In this document: positions 53,501-62,273 of the stretch, piece by piece
Layout: the number at the start of each line of letters is the position of its first letter
Position numbering within the stretch: the stretch's first letter is position 1
Assembly (NCBI GenBank): GCA_019057775.1
Contig: JAHLWT010000052.1
Location: 1-64,000, forward strand
DNA length: 64,000 nucleotides
Reading direction: 5' to 3'
DNA from: Promethearchaeota archaeon
GTDB taxonomy: Archaea > Asgardarchaeota > Lokiarchaeia > Sigynarchaeales > SOKP01
Notes under the pieces: model-generated
The model's input: the letters and a program-made list of their open reading frames with translations, nothing else
What the model was told of the DNA's origin: nothing
Databases searched by the model: none
Made by a program: the position numbers and the translations under genes

Positions 53501-54531
53501 TCATAACCTAGTGCTCGCCATAGACTAAACTGATATTGATTGTTCCCGATATTTTGAATTCCTTCAGGTAACCCTTCGTATTGAATTGATATTGTTGAAT
53601 AATTCGAATTATTTATTAAAGTAAAAGTACTGAATAGCTCTAAGACTTGTTCTAAACCTTCTTCTGATATTGAGACATTGAATGCTTCTCCAAAGTTTTC
53701 AAAAATTGTTTGATTTTCTAGAATCACAGTATCCAAACTTTCTAGGAAAGACAAATCAATGGATTCTATGTTGAAATTTATTTGGTCGAAGTTGATTTCA
53801 TAATCACCATCAAAAAAATCTAAAGAATTTATTAGCATATAGGTTGATGACAAATGATGATTTTCTATATATTCTTGACTAGTTAGGCGATCCACATCTA
53901 AAGCTTTCCAATATCCATCCATTGGAAAATTTCTTGTAAGTTCATCAAAAAAACACACCCAATTAGGATAATATCCTACAAATGGAAAGAAATTAGTTTC
54001 TGATACGTTTACCATGATAAGATCAATAATAAACTTCCTTTTTATTATTTCAAGTCCTCTTTTAGCTCTCAACCGCGCGTCAGAAGGTTCTACATCATGG
54101 TCATAATAAAGGAATCCAACAAAACTATTATAACCTACGGTATATTGAGAGGGAATATCACTCTCAGTTAAAAGGCTCGGAAAAATACTTGGATTTCTTC
54201 CATTAGAAACACTTAAAAGGACATTACATTTATAAAATGCCGGGTCATTTGAATCAAATTGGGAAAGAATGTTAGAATCGTTGGTAAAAAGAGTTTGTTT
54301 AATAATTGATTTATCTCCTGCAACATAGGCATGAATCTTTTCAGCATAAAGATCACTCCCGGCGATATCTGATGATCTTAACTCATTGATGCTACTAAAT
54401 TGCTCTTCAATTTGATTTTGTTCTTCGACTTGTTCAGTCTTTTCAAAGTTGGAATTCAGGTAAAGAACCAAATTTGAGGTAAAAAGCATTAAAAGTAAAG
54501 TAAGAATAGTGAGTAGTTTTTTTTTTATCAA
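50566..54531 (-). CDS. Large surface protein with CARDB/DUF11-like beta repeats (1321 aa)
   Basis: Exported single-pass protein. N-terminal signal/TM (KKLLTILTLLLMLFTSNLVL), a long extracellular region, and a C-terminal TM (YLYLPIMGVIVIYIIYTW) followed by a charged cytosolic tail of about 70 residues. At least three beta-sandwich units with the CARDB/DUF11 pattern can be seen: YNISAKNVGNITSWGVPTPI, NTYSIYFKNIGSNIAENISI, LIIIIELQNTGNIIIEDIMI. Many N-x-S/T sites suggest N-glycosylation. TTG 54531 is the start: GAGGG lies 8 bases before it. Lies between the first permease and the protease in the operon; perhaps the scaffold or cargo receptor of the complex. Confidence 0.75.
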   Translation of the reverse strand: MIKKKLLTILTLLLMLFTSNLVLYLNSNFEKTEQVEEQNQIEEQFSSINELRSSDIAGSDLYAEKIHAYVAGDKSIIKQTLFTNDSNILSQFDSNDPAFYKCNVLLSVSNGRNPSIFPSLLTESDIPSQYTVGYNSFVGFLYYDHDVEPSDARLRAKRGLEIIKRKFIIDLIMVNVSETNFFPFVGYYPNWVCFFDELTRNFPMDGYWKALDVDRLTSQEYIENHHLSSTYMLINSLDFFDGDYEINFDQINFNIESIDLSFLESLDTVILENQTIFENFGEAFNVSISEEGLEQVLELFSTFTLINNSNYSTISIQYEGLPEGIQNIGNNQYQFSLWRALGYDGEPLAPSKKIYIALIGAFLSSIEINILASDIIDGTPMNFEFYDYLLEQLGLLFFLAGVEFDIQQIEDYSFDLFWSNEEGIKRSYVKPVNLQDQSDIINLLPLLGFQGLPYIPTGIVNPFNDFTVTYNVSKVESNLLLKKELIGENASYGAFRNFKYNISAKNVGNITSWGVPTPIPLELNDIFLLLTFGNQPLADEFQTTIWEIIRIEYPNEYDSLEDFYNFDEDPLLFYFDSFGTGTYDTFYPDVLNFTNLSPYNENMDDIIDIIITGYPQLIAALLTVGLTPNDLKDFFTNEDSIWNAENWKLEPGQIISYLVSNYSIEDLDSFIPFYINNFTIDSTIPLPEIISGTILDNTIPEMALTTDNESWIIESVESFLEQEIEINFIFKNVTKIDFFNNTLEKVTLIINYTAPDDLVSIDLEIFNFSAEEFQNMNPYLESVTNNSYIFSFINNNNNSLDWLFYPLDSENYTSLFKIKCSDSEQFNISINDLDIEFLTRNININEDTGSRVVYGSSTGIVQFERRSNSISLSTYDCVSILTNSFLDKYTSIPGEINTYSIYFKNIGSNIAENISISLMIPGIIYNVNDFTLQDNNLTYYLPKLAPSEEKTINFTFFVPNSISIKEVSVIYHNPDVLEGGNSTKLYTLTNEVYIYAPVDYKLQFPFLRTLEILFENPSGISDKAPVIGEIFNLSISLRNTSPYGIKIPELNISMNDQFGDLMKINNLTLNFNEIAFNETRSFNITFMKLGWKGYYYPPINYFDCSESNTIQISNSLYLILGNINFTLLKSVKSNQLEIGDELIIIIELQNTGNIIIEDIMINDVTSYSQSEFTLTVGKLVNVIDSLGPGEIVTITYSIKAKTQGLIELKPASVVYFYLLKNEVKSNIVNIKIITPVTRQSSYLYLPIMGVIVIYIIYTWQIKKYRRKRSEFERRELYIFGLSSRDTILRVEHTLKERLTILSQKHKGLDSKEAFKEKSEPN

Positions 54532-54539
54532 CTTTGAAT

Positions 54540-54544
54540 CCCTC
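54540..54544 (-). promoter_or_regulatory. Ribosome-binding site supporting a TTG start
   Basis: GAGGG on the minus strand, 8 bases before TTG 54531 and overlapping the stop codon of the upstream permease gene (TAGAGGG). No ATG lies nearby, so it fixes the start of the 1321-aa protein. Confidence 0.6.
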
Positions 54545-57500
54545 TAAATCGCTTCTCGATATATTTCTACAATCTTTTTCTTTCTAACTTTCCTTAACAG
54601 TAATTTCATACCCAGGAAAATCATTACAACAGACAATATATAAATAAATGCTATATTAAACCAAGGAATATACAGTACATCTGGAGATCCCATTAAAGTG
54701 TTTAAATTTGAAGTAACAAGCCATGCAGTTAACCACCCGACTAATATACCAATTGTACCACTGCTGATCATTATGATAAGAGACTCAATGATAAATAAAC
54801 GATTGATATCCTTTCCTTTTAATCCTAAAGTCCTGACTATTCCAATTTCCTTTTTTCTCTCAATAATCGTAGAATATGATGAAGATAATAATCCAAAAAT
54901 ACAAATAAAGACCGTAGTCATAGCAATTACAGTAAAAAGAATATCTATTACTACAAAAAAAGATTGTTGTTGGATTACTTCTCTAGCTAAATTAGATATG
55001 TCATAGTTGTAATCTATTTGATAAGTTTCATCAATAAATTCTTCAATATGTCTCGCTCTTGATAAAGTATCTTCTCGAAGTTTAATAAAAATCCTGTCTA
55101 AATATGGAACTGGAGGAATATCCATTATTTGAACATAGGTCTCTTGAGAAATCAAAACACCGCCACCTATTGCTCCAATTGGGTTAGCCGAGAAATCTTG
55201 AGCAAATCCAGGCATGCTTTTTGCAATTCCAACAATCTCAAAAGGATAGACTTCTAACTCATCTCCTCTATGAACTACTATCCGAACCTTGTCATTCCTC
55301 CGTAAAGCCATATCAACAGAAATCGCTTCTGAAATTATACATGTATGGGATTGGTTATTATAAAATAAGTAATTAAAGGAGGTATCAATATTTCCTGAAG
55401 TCATTCCTATGAATTCTCTTTTTACTGTATATGGATAATCTTCATCAATCCCTATCAAAGTTATTTCCTGTGTAGTTAATCCAGCATAATCCCCTATTTC
55501 AGTTATAAATTCTTTATTCTCTTCAGAATATATCTGTGTCAGTTGATAAGGTTTTGCTAATACAGATGATACTTTTTCAACACCATCGATTGCCAATAAC
55601 TCAGCTTCAAATTCAGTAGTTATAATTCTATTTGGATTTATAGATGAAGTTGCTTTCTTGACTTTTAAAGATCCAACTTCTTTATTATCTGATTTAAGGT
55701 CATCATTAGAAAAACCAAAAAAGCCACCTCCACCTCCACCTCCGAATCCAAATCCTCCTTGATATGAATCAGCAGGCTCTTCCCATCCTGTGGTTTCGAG
55801 AACTAAATCTGATCCGTATGCTAATCGAGTACTTGCAGTTGATTGAGCTGAAAAAGTATTAATCATAGTGGTAGTAAAGATAACAAATGAAAATGATAAA
55901 GCAAATATCATTACAGTGCTTGAATTCCTTCTTGAATAGCGGAATACAAAAATCTTAATCACATTGTGGATTTTACCAGCTAGCGGTCTAAATATAAGAA
56001 TTACTAATCTTAATAATAGGGGTATTAAACCCAGTCCCGCGAGAGTTAAACCAATGTTGAAAATCAATAATATAACTACAAATGTTCCAGCAAATAAAGT
56101 AGTATCAGTTGAAACCATTATTCTTGGAATAACGTAAAACACAAATCCCCCATTAATTGCAAGAATTAACCCGATGAGAATTAACTTATAATTAACTGTT
56201 GCTTTTTTTTGTAAACGATATAATGTGTCTTCATGGCGATATGGATGAATAGATTCTATTAATTGAAGTCGCATAGCTTTCAAAGCAGGAAATATACTCA
56301 CAATCAGTCCTACACCGATTCCCATACCATAAGCCATCAAAATGGACAAATTACTATAAGAAAAGGGTAAAGCACCAAATCCGGCTATATTGGTTGTAAT
56401 AACACTATTTGCGAAAGGGATTATTACAAATCTTGAGAGGATGAAAGCCGTTAGGATACCTGAAAGGGTTCCAAAATTACATAATAGAAATCCCTGCATA
56501 AGCACTATTGAAAGGTTATATTTCTTGTTAGCTCCTAAAGTTCTAAATATACCAAATTCTCTTATTCTTTCCTCCACAGATGTTTTTAATATCCCATTAA
56601 TAAGAACACCAGAAATCAGCATTGCTATTATAGAAACAAAAATAAATACAATTACTATAAGCACACTTAAAAATTCAGAATATCGTAGTATTCTTAACTT
56701 CGGTAAATCAATATTATATTGAACAATTCCGATTTCTATTTGAATTTCTGTCATTAAATCCTTTACAGACTTTTCAGATCCTCCGATATCTCTTACATCG
56801 TATAGATTTTCACCGTGGGAAAACGTTAATATTAATTGGCTACATTTTCCATTAAATTCATCTATTCCGAAATACTCATAAAGTGTATTTATATCCACAA
56901 TAATTAAATTCCTATTACGATAATTTGCAGGCCATTTTAAGTTGAAATCAAATATTCTATCGATGATTAAATTTTTTGTTTGGTTAAGAGTCACCTCTCC
57001 AAGGGTTAACTCCATTCTAATTTCAATAGTATCATTTACAGAATATTTGATTAGGTCATTAAACCCCGAATAAATCGCACAATGATCTAAAGGTAATCCA
57101 CTCAAGTTAAGTAACTCTTTGGATACAGGATCAATAAAAGCTCCAAAATTTATGCTATTTTCAAATGTGAAATTTATAGCTGAGATTGTAGCTACTTGTA
57201 CCTCATTTGTTAGATTAAGAGTATAAAATCCTTTTGAAATATTCACTTCTCCTTTTACTTCCATTCTGGGGATAAAATCCTCTATTGCATTCGTTGTATT
57301 TTGAATTATATCAATAATTGAATCATAATCAAAGTATGAAGATCTATTTTCAGGTTCTCCATAATAATGCCTCACAGAGATACTAGCGTCTTGATTACCT
57401 GCTTCAATCGTGAGAAAATCTACATATCCAATAGCAATAGAATCTGCTAAAAATAATACAACAGTAAGGAGTCCTATTGAAATTAACATTCCAAGAATTG

Positions 57501-57573
57501 CAAGAATTGTCCGTAACCTTTGCTTTCGCAAATCTGAAAATGCGTATTTTAAAATTAGTTTAATGTGTGTCAT
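54544..57573 (-). CDS. FtsX/MacB-family ABC transporter permease (1009 aa)
   Basis: Paralogue of the permease at 42745-45717 with the same layout: N-terminal TM (TILAILGMLISIGLLTVVLF), external domain, TM group with VSIIAMLISGVLINGILKTS and the EERIREFGIFRTLGANKK coupling box, second external domain, and C-terminal TMs with ERKKEIGIVRTLGLKGKD. A glycine-rich loop (GFGFGGGGGGGFFGF) sits in the second external domain. Located 49 bases downstream of the ATPase gene. The two permeases probably form a heterodimer served by the single ATPase. Confidence 0.87.
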   Translation of the reverse strand: MTHIKLILKYAFSDLRKQRLRTILAILGMLISIGLLTVVLFLADSIAIGYVDFLTIEAGNQDASISVRHYYGEPENRSSYFDYDSIIDIIQNTTNAIEDFIPRMEVKGEVNISKGFYTLNLTNEVQVATISAINFTFENSINFGAFIDPVSKELLNLSGLPLDHCAIYSGFNDLIKYSVNDTIEIRMELTLGEVTLNQTKNLIIDRIFDFNLKWPANYRNRNLIIVDINTLYEYFGIDEFNGKCSQLILTFSHGENLYDVRDIGGSEKSVKDLMTEIQIEIGIVQYNIDLPKLRILRYSEFLSVLIVIVFIFVSIIAMLISGVLINGILKTSVEERIREFGIFRTLGANKKYNLSIVLMQGFLLCNFGTLSGILTAFILSRFVIIPFANSVITTNIAGFGALPFSYSNLSILMAYGMGIGVGLIVSIFPALKAMRLQLIESIHPYRHEDTLYRLQKKATVNYKLILIGLILAINGGFVFYVIPRIMVSTDTTLFAGTFVVILLIFNIGLTLAGLGLIPLLLRLVILIFRPLAGKIHNVIKIFVFRYSRRNSSTVMIFALSFSFVIFTTTMINTFSAQSTASTRLAYGSDLVLETTGWEEPADSYQGGFGFGGGGGGGFFGFSNDDLKSDNKEVGSLKVKKATSSINPNRIITTEFEAELLAIDGVEKVSSVLAKPYQLTQIYSEENKEFITEIGDYAGLTTQEITLIGIDEDYPYTVKREFIGMTSGNIDTSFNYLFYNNQSHTCIISEAISVDMALRRNDKVRIVVHRGDELEVYPFEIVGIAKSMPGFAQDFSANPIGAIGGGVLISQETYVQIMDIPPVPYLDRIFIKLREDTLSRARHIEEFIDETYQIDYNYDISNLAREVIQQQSFFVVIDILFTVIAMTTVFICIFGLLSSSYSTIIERKKEIGIVRTLGLKGKDINRLFIIESLIIMISSGTIGILVGWLTAWLVTSNLNTLMGSPDVLYIPWFNIAFIYILSVVMIFLGMKLLLRKVRKKKIVEIYREAI

Positions 57574-57622
57574 ATGGTCTTAATATTTGTTAAATTTTAA
57601 TATTCTCTTGTATCAAGAAATT

Positions 57623-58801
57623 TCATTTTAAAATTAATAGCTCTCCCTCAATTCTACCGAAAAGATTATTTTCTTCTATCAGTTCTTGTAAGACGTCATT
57701 AAAATGTTCTGGTAAGTTCATTACTATTGAACTTGGGATACTATTTTTGATTTCATTTATTTTAATCTCCATAATTCCCTGATTGGCAAAGAGGTATTGA
57801 AAAATTTTACTTTTACACTTTTCCTTATTGATTTCAGTTTCTTGTCTTCTTTTTAATTGCATGATATCTGTCTCCTTTAATCCCTTTAATTTACCTTTGT
57901 CTGTGAGCTTTCCATCTCTCATATGAAACACTCTAGAAGCAAATTCTGCTACTATTGCGTCATGGCTTACTGCAATAAAAGTTGCCCCTCTTCTATTTAA
58001 ATCCCGAAGTAAGTTTAAAATCATTATGCCAGTTTTTGAATCTAAATCACCAGTAGGCTCATCAAGTACACAAATCGCAGGATCATTCGCAAATGCTCTT
58101 GCTACAGCAACTCTCTGCTGCTCACCTCCACTCAATTCTGATGGGGTATGATGAGCTCGTTCATCTAAACCTACTAAACGTAAAAGATCCATTGATCTTT
58201 TTCTTTTTCCACGCCGACTTAACTTGCCTGAAAAGTGTAAAGGTACCATAATATTTTCCATTGCTGTCATCTGAGGGAGGAGATTATAAAATTGAAATAC
58301 AAATCCAATCCTTTCCCTTCTAATTTCAGCCAAATCATTATCAGAAAGCATTGAAATATTTCTACCCTCTAGGAAGATCTTCCCTCGAGTTGGCGTGTCG
58401 AGTCCACCAATTAAATTCAATAACGTAGTTTTTCCTGATCCAGATGGGCCCATAATGTCAATGAAATCTCCGGTATCTATAGTTAAATCAATACCTCGAA
58501 GTGCTGCCACAGCTGTCGTTCCTAATAAATAAGTTTTGTGTAAATTCTCAACAACTATTAAATGCTCATAATCTTTACCTCCTATTTTATCATCGCGGAC
58601 CTCTTGTTTCATCTTTTTTTTCTCAATTCGCGATTCTGAAAGTATTTCCTCCTTCAATTGTTTTATTTCTTCTTTCTCCTTTTTAACTTTCCATTTTTTG
58701 AAGTTTTTAGATTTCTCACCTTTCCAAATTGCCAATTTACCTGTTTCCTCCTCATATTGTTCCATTAAAGGAGTCTTTTGTATTATGGGGGACTTAGACA
58801 T
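57623..58801 (-). CDS. ABC transporter ATP-binding protein, LolD/MacB type, with N- and C-terminal extensions
   Basis: First gene of the operon; powers the two FtsX-type permeases. The core has Walker A GPSGSGKTTLL, Q-loop VFQFYNLLPQ, signature LSGGEQQRVAVARA, Walker B CVLDEPTGDLD and His in AVSHD, all as in LolD/MacB. It is 392 aa; LolD-type proteins are about 230. The extra N-terminal about 80 residues are a Lys/Glu-rich helix; the extra C-terminal about 85 (from KRRQETEINKEKCKSK) end in a small winged-helix-like unit (FNDVLQELIEENNLFGRIEG). The latter may be a regulatory or membrane-tethering domain. Confidence 0.92.
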   Translation of the reverse strand: MSKSPIIQKTPLMEQYEEETGKLAIWKGEKSKNFKKWKVKKEKEEIKQLKEEILSESRIEKKKMKQEVRDDKIGGKDYEHLIVVENLHKTYLLGTTAVAALRGIDLTIDTGDFIDIMGPSGSGKTTLLNLIGGLDTPTRGKIFLEGRNISMLSDNDLAEIRRERIGFVFQFYNLLPQMTAMENIMVPLHFSGKLSRRGKRKRSMDLLRLVGLDERAHHTPSELSGGEQQRVAVARAFANDPAICVLDEPTGDLDSKTGIMILNLLRDLNRRGATFIAVSHDAIVAEFASRVFHMRDGKLTDKGKLKGLKETDIMQLKRRQETEINKEKCKSKIFQYLFANQGIMEIKINEIKNSIPSSIVMNLPEHFNDVLQELIEENNLFGRIEGELLILK

Positions 58802-59040
58802 TTTGATTTCCTTCTTCTAAAATTATGTTTTTCTTACTTAAAATTGATTTATTTCTATTTTATTATATAACAATGCTAAACATAAACTTTTGTAGATAAA
58901 TTATCTTGTATAGATATGAAAGTTTAGAAAATTTTATAACAATTAGGATTCTATTTTAGTAGAAGTTTTAATTTTCTCTGCGAAATTTTAAAAATTGTGG
59001 TAATTGAAAGAGAACCAATATTTTAAAGCCATCACTCTCA

Positions 59041-59769
59041 TTAATTCCCTCCCTCCTCTAAATATTTTAAAATTTTAAAATATATATCCTTCTCAGCTTC
59101 TTGTTTACTCTTTACTCTATTAGATTTTAGGCTGTTTGGGATATTTTTTAGTTTTATTGCGTCTTCATCGATATAAAACTTAGGGTTTTTTGCTAGCCAA
59201 ATCAGATCGTTTTCAGGTCCACTTTTTTCAAATTCAAGTTTAATTGTTATGTTTGTTTTATACTTCTTCTGTAAATATTCTAATAAGGCATTTTTACTTG
59301 GAATCATTGAATTTAAAGCAACTAAATTTAAGTCTCCAAAAAAAGGATCGATCATTTTCTTTTTAACAATACCGAGATTCCAATCAGAATCAAGGAAGAT
59401 AGCTCCGCATATTGCTTCAAATACATCTGCCAGAACTCTAGTGTCCTTTATATTTTGGTTTTCTGCCTTGTAGATGTAGTCTGCCAAGCCTAACTTATTT
59501 GCTATTTCAATTAAGTTATTATCACTTTCCAGTTTTGCTTTTCTTTTTGTAATTGTGCCCGGGTCTTTCAAACCTAAGGCAGACAATTTTAATATGAAAA
59601 TTATCTTAATAACAGCATCTCCTAATGTCTCTAAAAAATCATAGTGTGGTTGCCCTATTTCATTACCTAATTGTGGTGTAGTTAAGGATTGGATTAAAAG
59701 CTCTACATTCTTAAAATCATACCCTATGAGTTCTTGAAATACCTCTAGTTTATCCTTTTGAATGCTCAT
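59041..59769 (-). CDS. rnc: Ribonuclease III (RNase III domain plus dsRNA-binding domain)
   Basis: Cuts double-stranded RNA. With ATG 59769 (MSIQKDKLEVFQELIGYDFK) the protein is 242 aa, the bacterial RNase III size. The signature YDFLETLGDAVIK contains E47 and D51, and VLADVFEAICGAIFLDS contains D115 and E118, matching the four catalytic positions; D44 replaces the Glu at the first signature position. A C-terminal dsRBD follows (SKNALLEYLQKKYK near 158, SKQEAEKDIYFKILKYLEE at the end). RNase III is uncommon in archaea, so this could be acquired from bacteria or be an Asgard trait. The longer frame to 59913 overlaps the divergent gene and is not used. Confidence 0.88.
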   Translation of the reverse strand: MSIQKDKLEVFQELIGYDFKNVELLIQSLTTPQLGNEIGQPHYDFLETLGDAVIKIIFILKLSALGLKDPGTITKRKAKLESDNNLIEIANKLGLADYIYKAENQNIKDTRVLADVFEAICGAIFLDSDWNLGIVKKKMIDPFFGDLNLVALNSMIPSKNALLEYLQKKYKTNITIKLEFEKSGPENDLIWLAKNPKFYIDEDAIKLKNIPNSLKSNRVKSKQEAEKDIYFKILKYLEEGGN

Positions 59770-59828
59770 TTCCCAATTAACATTATTTTCAGTTAAATTT
59801 AAAAATTTAGCCAAAGCTTTAATATAAT

Positions 59829-60263
59829 ATGGAAAGAGGAACAAAAGAAAAAATTCTTGATATGATTGAAGAGATGGAGGAAAAGAATTCCCAAATAGAG
59901 AAATATATCTCAAGCCTCCCTATTTTATCAAGAAAAGAAATTTTGAAAGAAATTTCTCAAGATATCATCAATAATAATCCCATATTACAAGAAATAATTG
60001 GAATAAAAGGAAAAATCATCCCGAGCGATAATCAAGAGAAAGTAAGTTCTGATGATGATATAATTGATAATATTCTAGGCAAAATTCAGGAAACCCCTCA
60101 TAAAAAGGTATTTTTCTTAAATGAATATCTTGATTTATTTCAAGATCAAATATCTGAAAAAGATAAGGAAGTTATATTGAAATCATTAAGAGATGAAAAA
60201 AATGAAGCAAAGCTAAAGGAAGGAATGATTTCCCTATCAAATATTTTTAATCTAAATTTATAA
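59829..60263 (+). CDS. Hypothetical acidic helical protein (144 aa)
   Basis: Begins with ATG 60 bases from the divergent RNase III gene. The product is mostly charged helix (KILDMIEEMEEKNSQIEKYI, SRKEILKEISQDIIN, KDKEVILKSLRDEKNEAKLK) with a Ser/Asp linker in the middle. It may form a coiled coil. No known domain; the last bases overlap the convergent SCP2-like gene by 6. Confidence 0.55.
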   Translation: MERGTKEKILDMIEEMEEKNSQIEKYISSLPILSRKEILKEISQDIINNNPILQEIIGIKGKIIPSDNQEKVSSDDDIIDNILGKIQETPHKKVFFLNEYLDLFQDQISEKDKEVILKSLRDEKNEAKLKEGMISLSNIFNLNL

Positions 60264-60662
60264 ATCAAAGAGTTGAAGTAAGACTAAAACGTGCTTTATT
60301 CCTTTGATTTTTATTTTCCTTGCTAAAATTTTCTTAATTACCTTGCCTGTTGAAACCTTGTCATTTCCTAAAAGTTCTAAAAACATTGATGTGGTAGTTT
60401 CTAATAAACCATCCCATCCAACATTTTTCTTTTTTATATTTTCTTTAGGTTGGTTCTTTATCCCTTCAACATAAATTTTACCGTTATCGATAACTAATAA
60501 GGCTGCCCATTTTCCGTCTTTCGCGTTTAAAAGAATTTTTAGTTCAGTTTCAGCAAATTTCTCTTTAAATTTATCCATTTCATTTAACGGTTCAATTTGC
60601 TTAGCCACGATCCCAGCGAAACCACGTAATTTCTTTTTTTCTTTTAATTCTGTTTCTGTCAT
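60258..60662 (-). CDS. SCP2-like (sterol carrier fold) protein
   Basis: A 134-aa soluble protein with an alpha/beta layout of the SCP2 lipid-binding fold: a helix KDKFKEKFAETELKILLN-like start, strands WAALLVIDNGKIYVEGI, the helix GLLETTTSMFLELLG, and the GKVIKKILARKIKIKGIKHV segment, where SCP2 proteins have a helix then G-K-I-K-V-x-G. May bind a lipid or other hydrophobic ligand. ATG 60662 is preferred over TTG 60671. Family assignment is by pattern only. Confidence 0.5.
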   Translation of the reverse strand: MTETELKEKKKLRGFAGIVAKQIEPLNEMDKFKEKFAETELKILLNAKDGKWAALLVIDNGKIYVEGIKNQPKENIKKKNVGWDGLLETTTSMFLELLGNDKVSTGKVIKKILARKIKIKGIKHVLVLLQLFDL

Positions 60663-60840
60663 ATAAACCAATAATTAGATCTATTTTTCTTATAAATTTG
60701 AATGTAGAAATTTTTCTTACAATTATAACTTAATTAAGATTTCAACAAATTTAAAGCTATAAATTATGCATCTTTTAAAGATAACAAAATACTGAAGAAT
60801 AAGTGGTCTTGGGATTTTTCTCCTAGAATAGGTTATTCTT

Positions 60841-61080
60841 TCATCCAACAGAAAAATAATCTTCAAAAGCTTTTCTATCTTGAGCTGATATTCTATCGCT
60901 TTTTAGCCCTTCTTTCATTATAATTGGGGCACTTTCTTTTTCATCGTGTCTAATTTTCTTAATTATTTTATACTCTTCTTTTTTTGAAATATCTAAATCG
61001 AATTCGTCATCGCATGCCCTACAATATAACTTACGATTTCTAGGGATTAACATGTTTCCGCAATTCTTGCAAAACTTCAT
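60841..61080 (-). CDS. Rpb9/TFS N-terminal-like zinc-ribbon protein (79 aa)
   Basis: MKFCKNCGNMLIPRNRKLYCRACD is the N-terminal zinc ribbon of RNA polymerase subunit M/TFS/Rpb9 proteins (CxxC, 14 residues, CxxC). The C-terminal TFIIS ribbon with its catalytic DE hairpin is absent, so this is not a full TFS transcript-cleavage factor. The last 40 residues are charged, with SDRISAQDRKAFEDYF at the end. May bind RNA polymerase or act as a small zinc adaptor. Confidence 0.65.
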   Translation of the reverse strand: MKFCKNCGNMLIPRNRKLYCRACDDEFDLDISKKEEYKIIKKIRHDEKESAPIIMKEGLKSDRISAQDRKAFEDYFSVG

Positions 61081-61505
61081 AATTTGGGATCACCAGCGAT
61101 ATCTTCTATTTCAACTATTTAAACTTGACGGTTTGGTACATTAATACCAAATACATTAATACTGAAAATATTTTTGACTTATAAATTTAACTTTTTATTT
61201 GCATTATGTGTTGACAGTTCGAAATTATATATTTTAGGGTCGAATTATTAATTTGTTATTAAGAAAGGGTAAAATGGAATTAAGATCAAATTATAAAAAT
61301 CGTAAGCAAATCTCTATATTATGACAAATTGACACAGAATTATGCTCAAAAGAACATCTAATTAAACAAACAATTATATACTAATCTATTTAAACACCAT
61401 AATTTGCTTTTTAATCTAAAAAAAATCATAAATATTGAAGTATTACATAAGATTAGTTTAAATTTCTTAAGAATTGAATAACTAAAAGAAGTTAAATGAA
61501 ATAAA
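61081..61505. other. 425-base intergenic region
   Basis: AT-rich; no gene supported. Short repeats such as ACATTAATA occur twice near 61139-61165. It separates divergent genes and must contain both promoters. Confidence 0.5.
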
Positions 61506-62240
61506 GTGAATGTGAAAAGAAAAGAAGTTTTAATTATTGCTCATAGAGGTGCAAGCAGTATTGCTCCGGAAAATACTCTAAAAGCTTTTAAAAAGGCAAT
61601 TGAATTAAAAGCAGATTTTATTGAATTTGACGTGCGGGAATCTAAAGATGGGGAAATTGTAATAATGCATGATGCTAACACATTCAGAACAACCGGACAC
61701 TTTGGATTCATAAAAAAAATGACACTAGAAGAACTAAAGCAGCTCGATTGCGGGGATGGTGAGAGAATCCCAACATTTCGAGAACTAGTTAAATTAGCAA
61801 AGGGCAAAATTGGCTTGAATTGCGAAGTAAAAGCCAGAGGGATTGCTGAACAAATCGTAAATATTATCAATGAAGAAGAGATGATTGACTCAACTATAAT
61901 TAGTTCATTTAAACACGATGTTCTATTGAGAATTCAGAAATTAGAACCACGGATAAAATTAGCATCGTTAGAACCCACTCGAACTGGATGGATAAAAACT
62001 TGGTTATCAAGGAAAAAATTAATTAGAGTAGCAATTAATAATAAATTTTATGCTATTAATCCTTTCTTTAAACTAGTAAACGAGGATTTTAAAAATAAAG
62101 CTCATCATCATAATATCAAAATTTTTCCTTGGACTGTTAATTCTGAATCTGCGATAAAGAAAATGATTAACATTGGCGTTGACGGAATTATTACCAATGA
62201 AGTTCAAAGAGTTAGAGAATTATTAAATCGAATAAATTAA
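61506..62240 (+). CDS. Glycerophosphodiester phosphodiesterase
   Basis: Hydrolyses glycerophosphodiesters to glycerol-3-phosphate and an alcohol. The 244-aa GDPD protein has IIAHRGASSIAPENTLKAF (catalytic His and metal site), FIEFDVRESKDGEIVIMHD (E-D metal ligands, second catalytic His) and the barrel end FPWTVNSESAIKKMINIGVDGIITN. Begins at GTG 61506. Followed 33 bases on by a broken copy of the same family. May recycle lipid headgroups. Confidence 0.92.
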   Translation: MNVKRKEVLIIAHRGASSIAPENTLKAFKKAIELKADFIEFDVRESKDGEIVIMHDANTFRTTGHFGFIKKMTLEELKQLDCGDGERIPTFRELVKLAKGKIGLNCEVKARGIAEQIVNIINEEEMIDSTIISSFKHDVLLRIQKLEPRIKLASLEPTRTGWIKTWLSRKKLIRVAINNKFYAINPFFKLVNEDFKNKAHHHNIKIFPWTVNSESAIKKMINIGVDGIITNEVQRVRELLNRIN

Positions 62241-62273
62241 ATCTCTCTTTATAATAAAACAAATAAAATAATT

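Noticed and set aside
59770..59913. N-terminal extension of RNase III back to 59913
   Set aside because: It overlaps the divergent 144-aa gene and encodes a hydrophobic stretch not found in RNase III; ATG 59769 gives the normal length.
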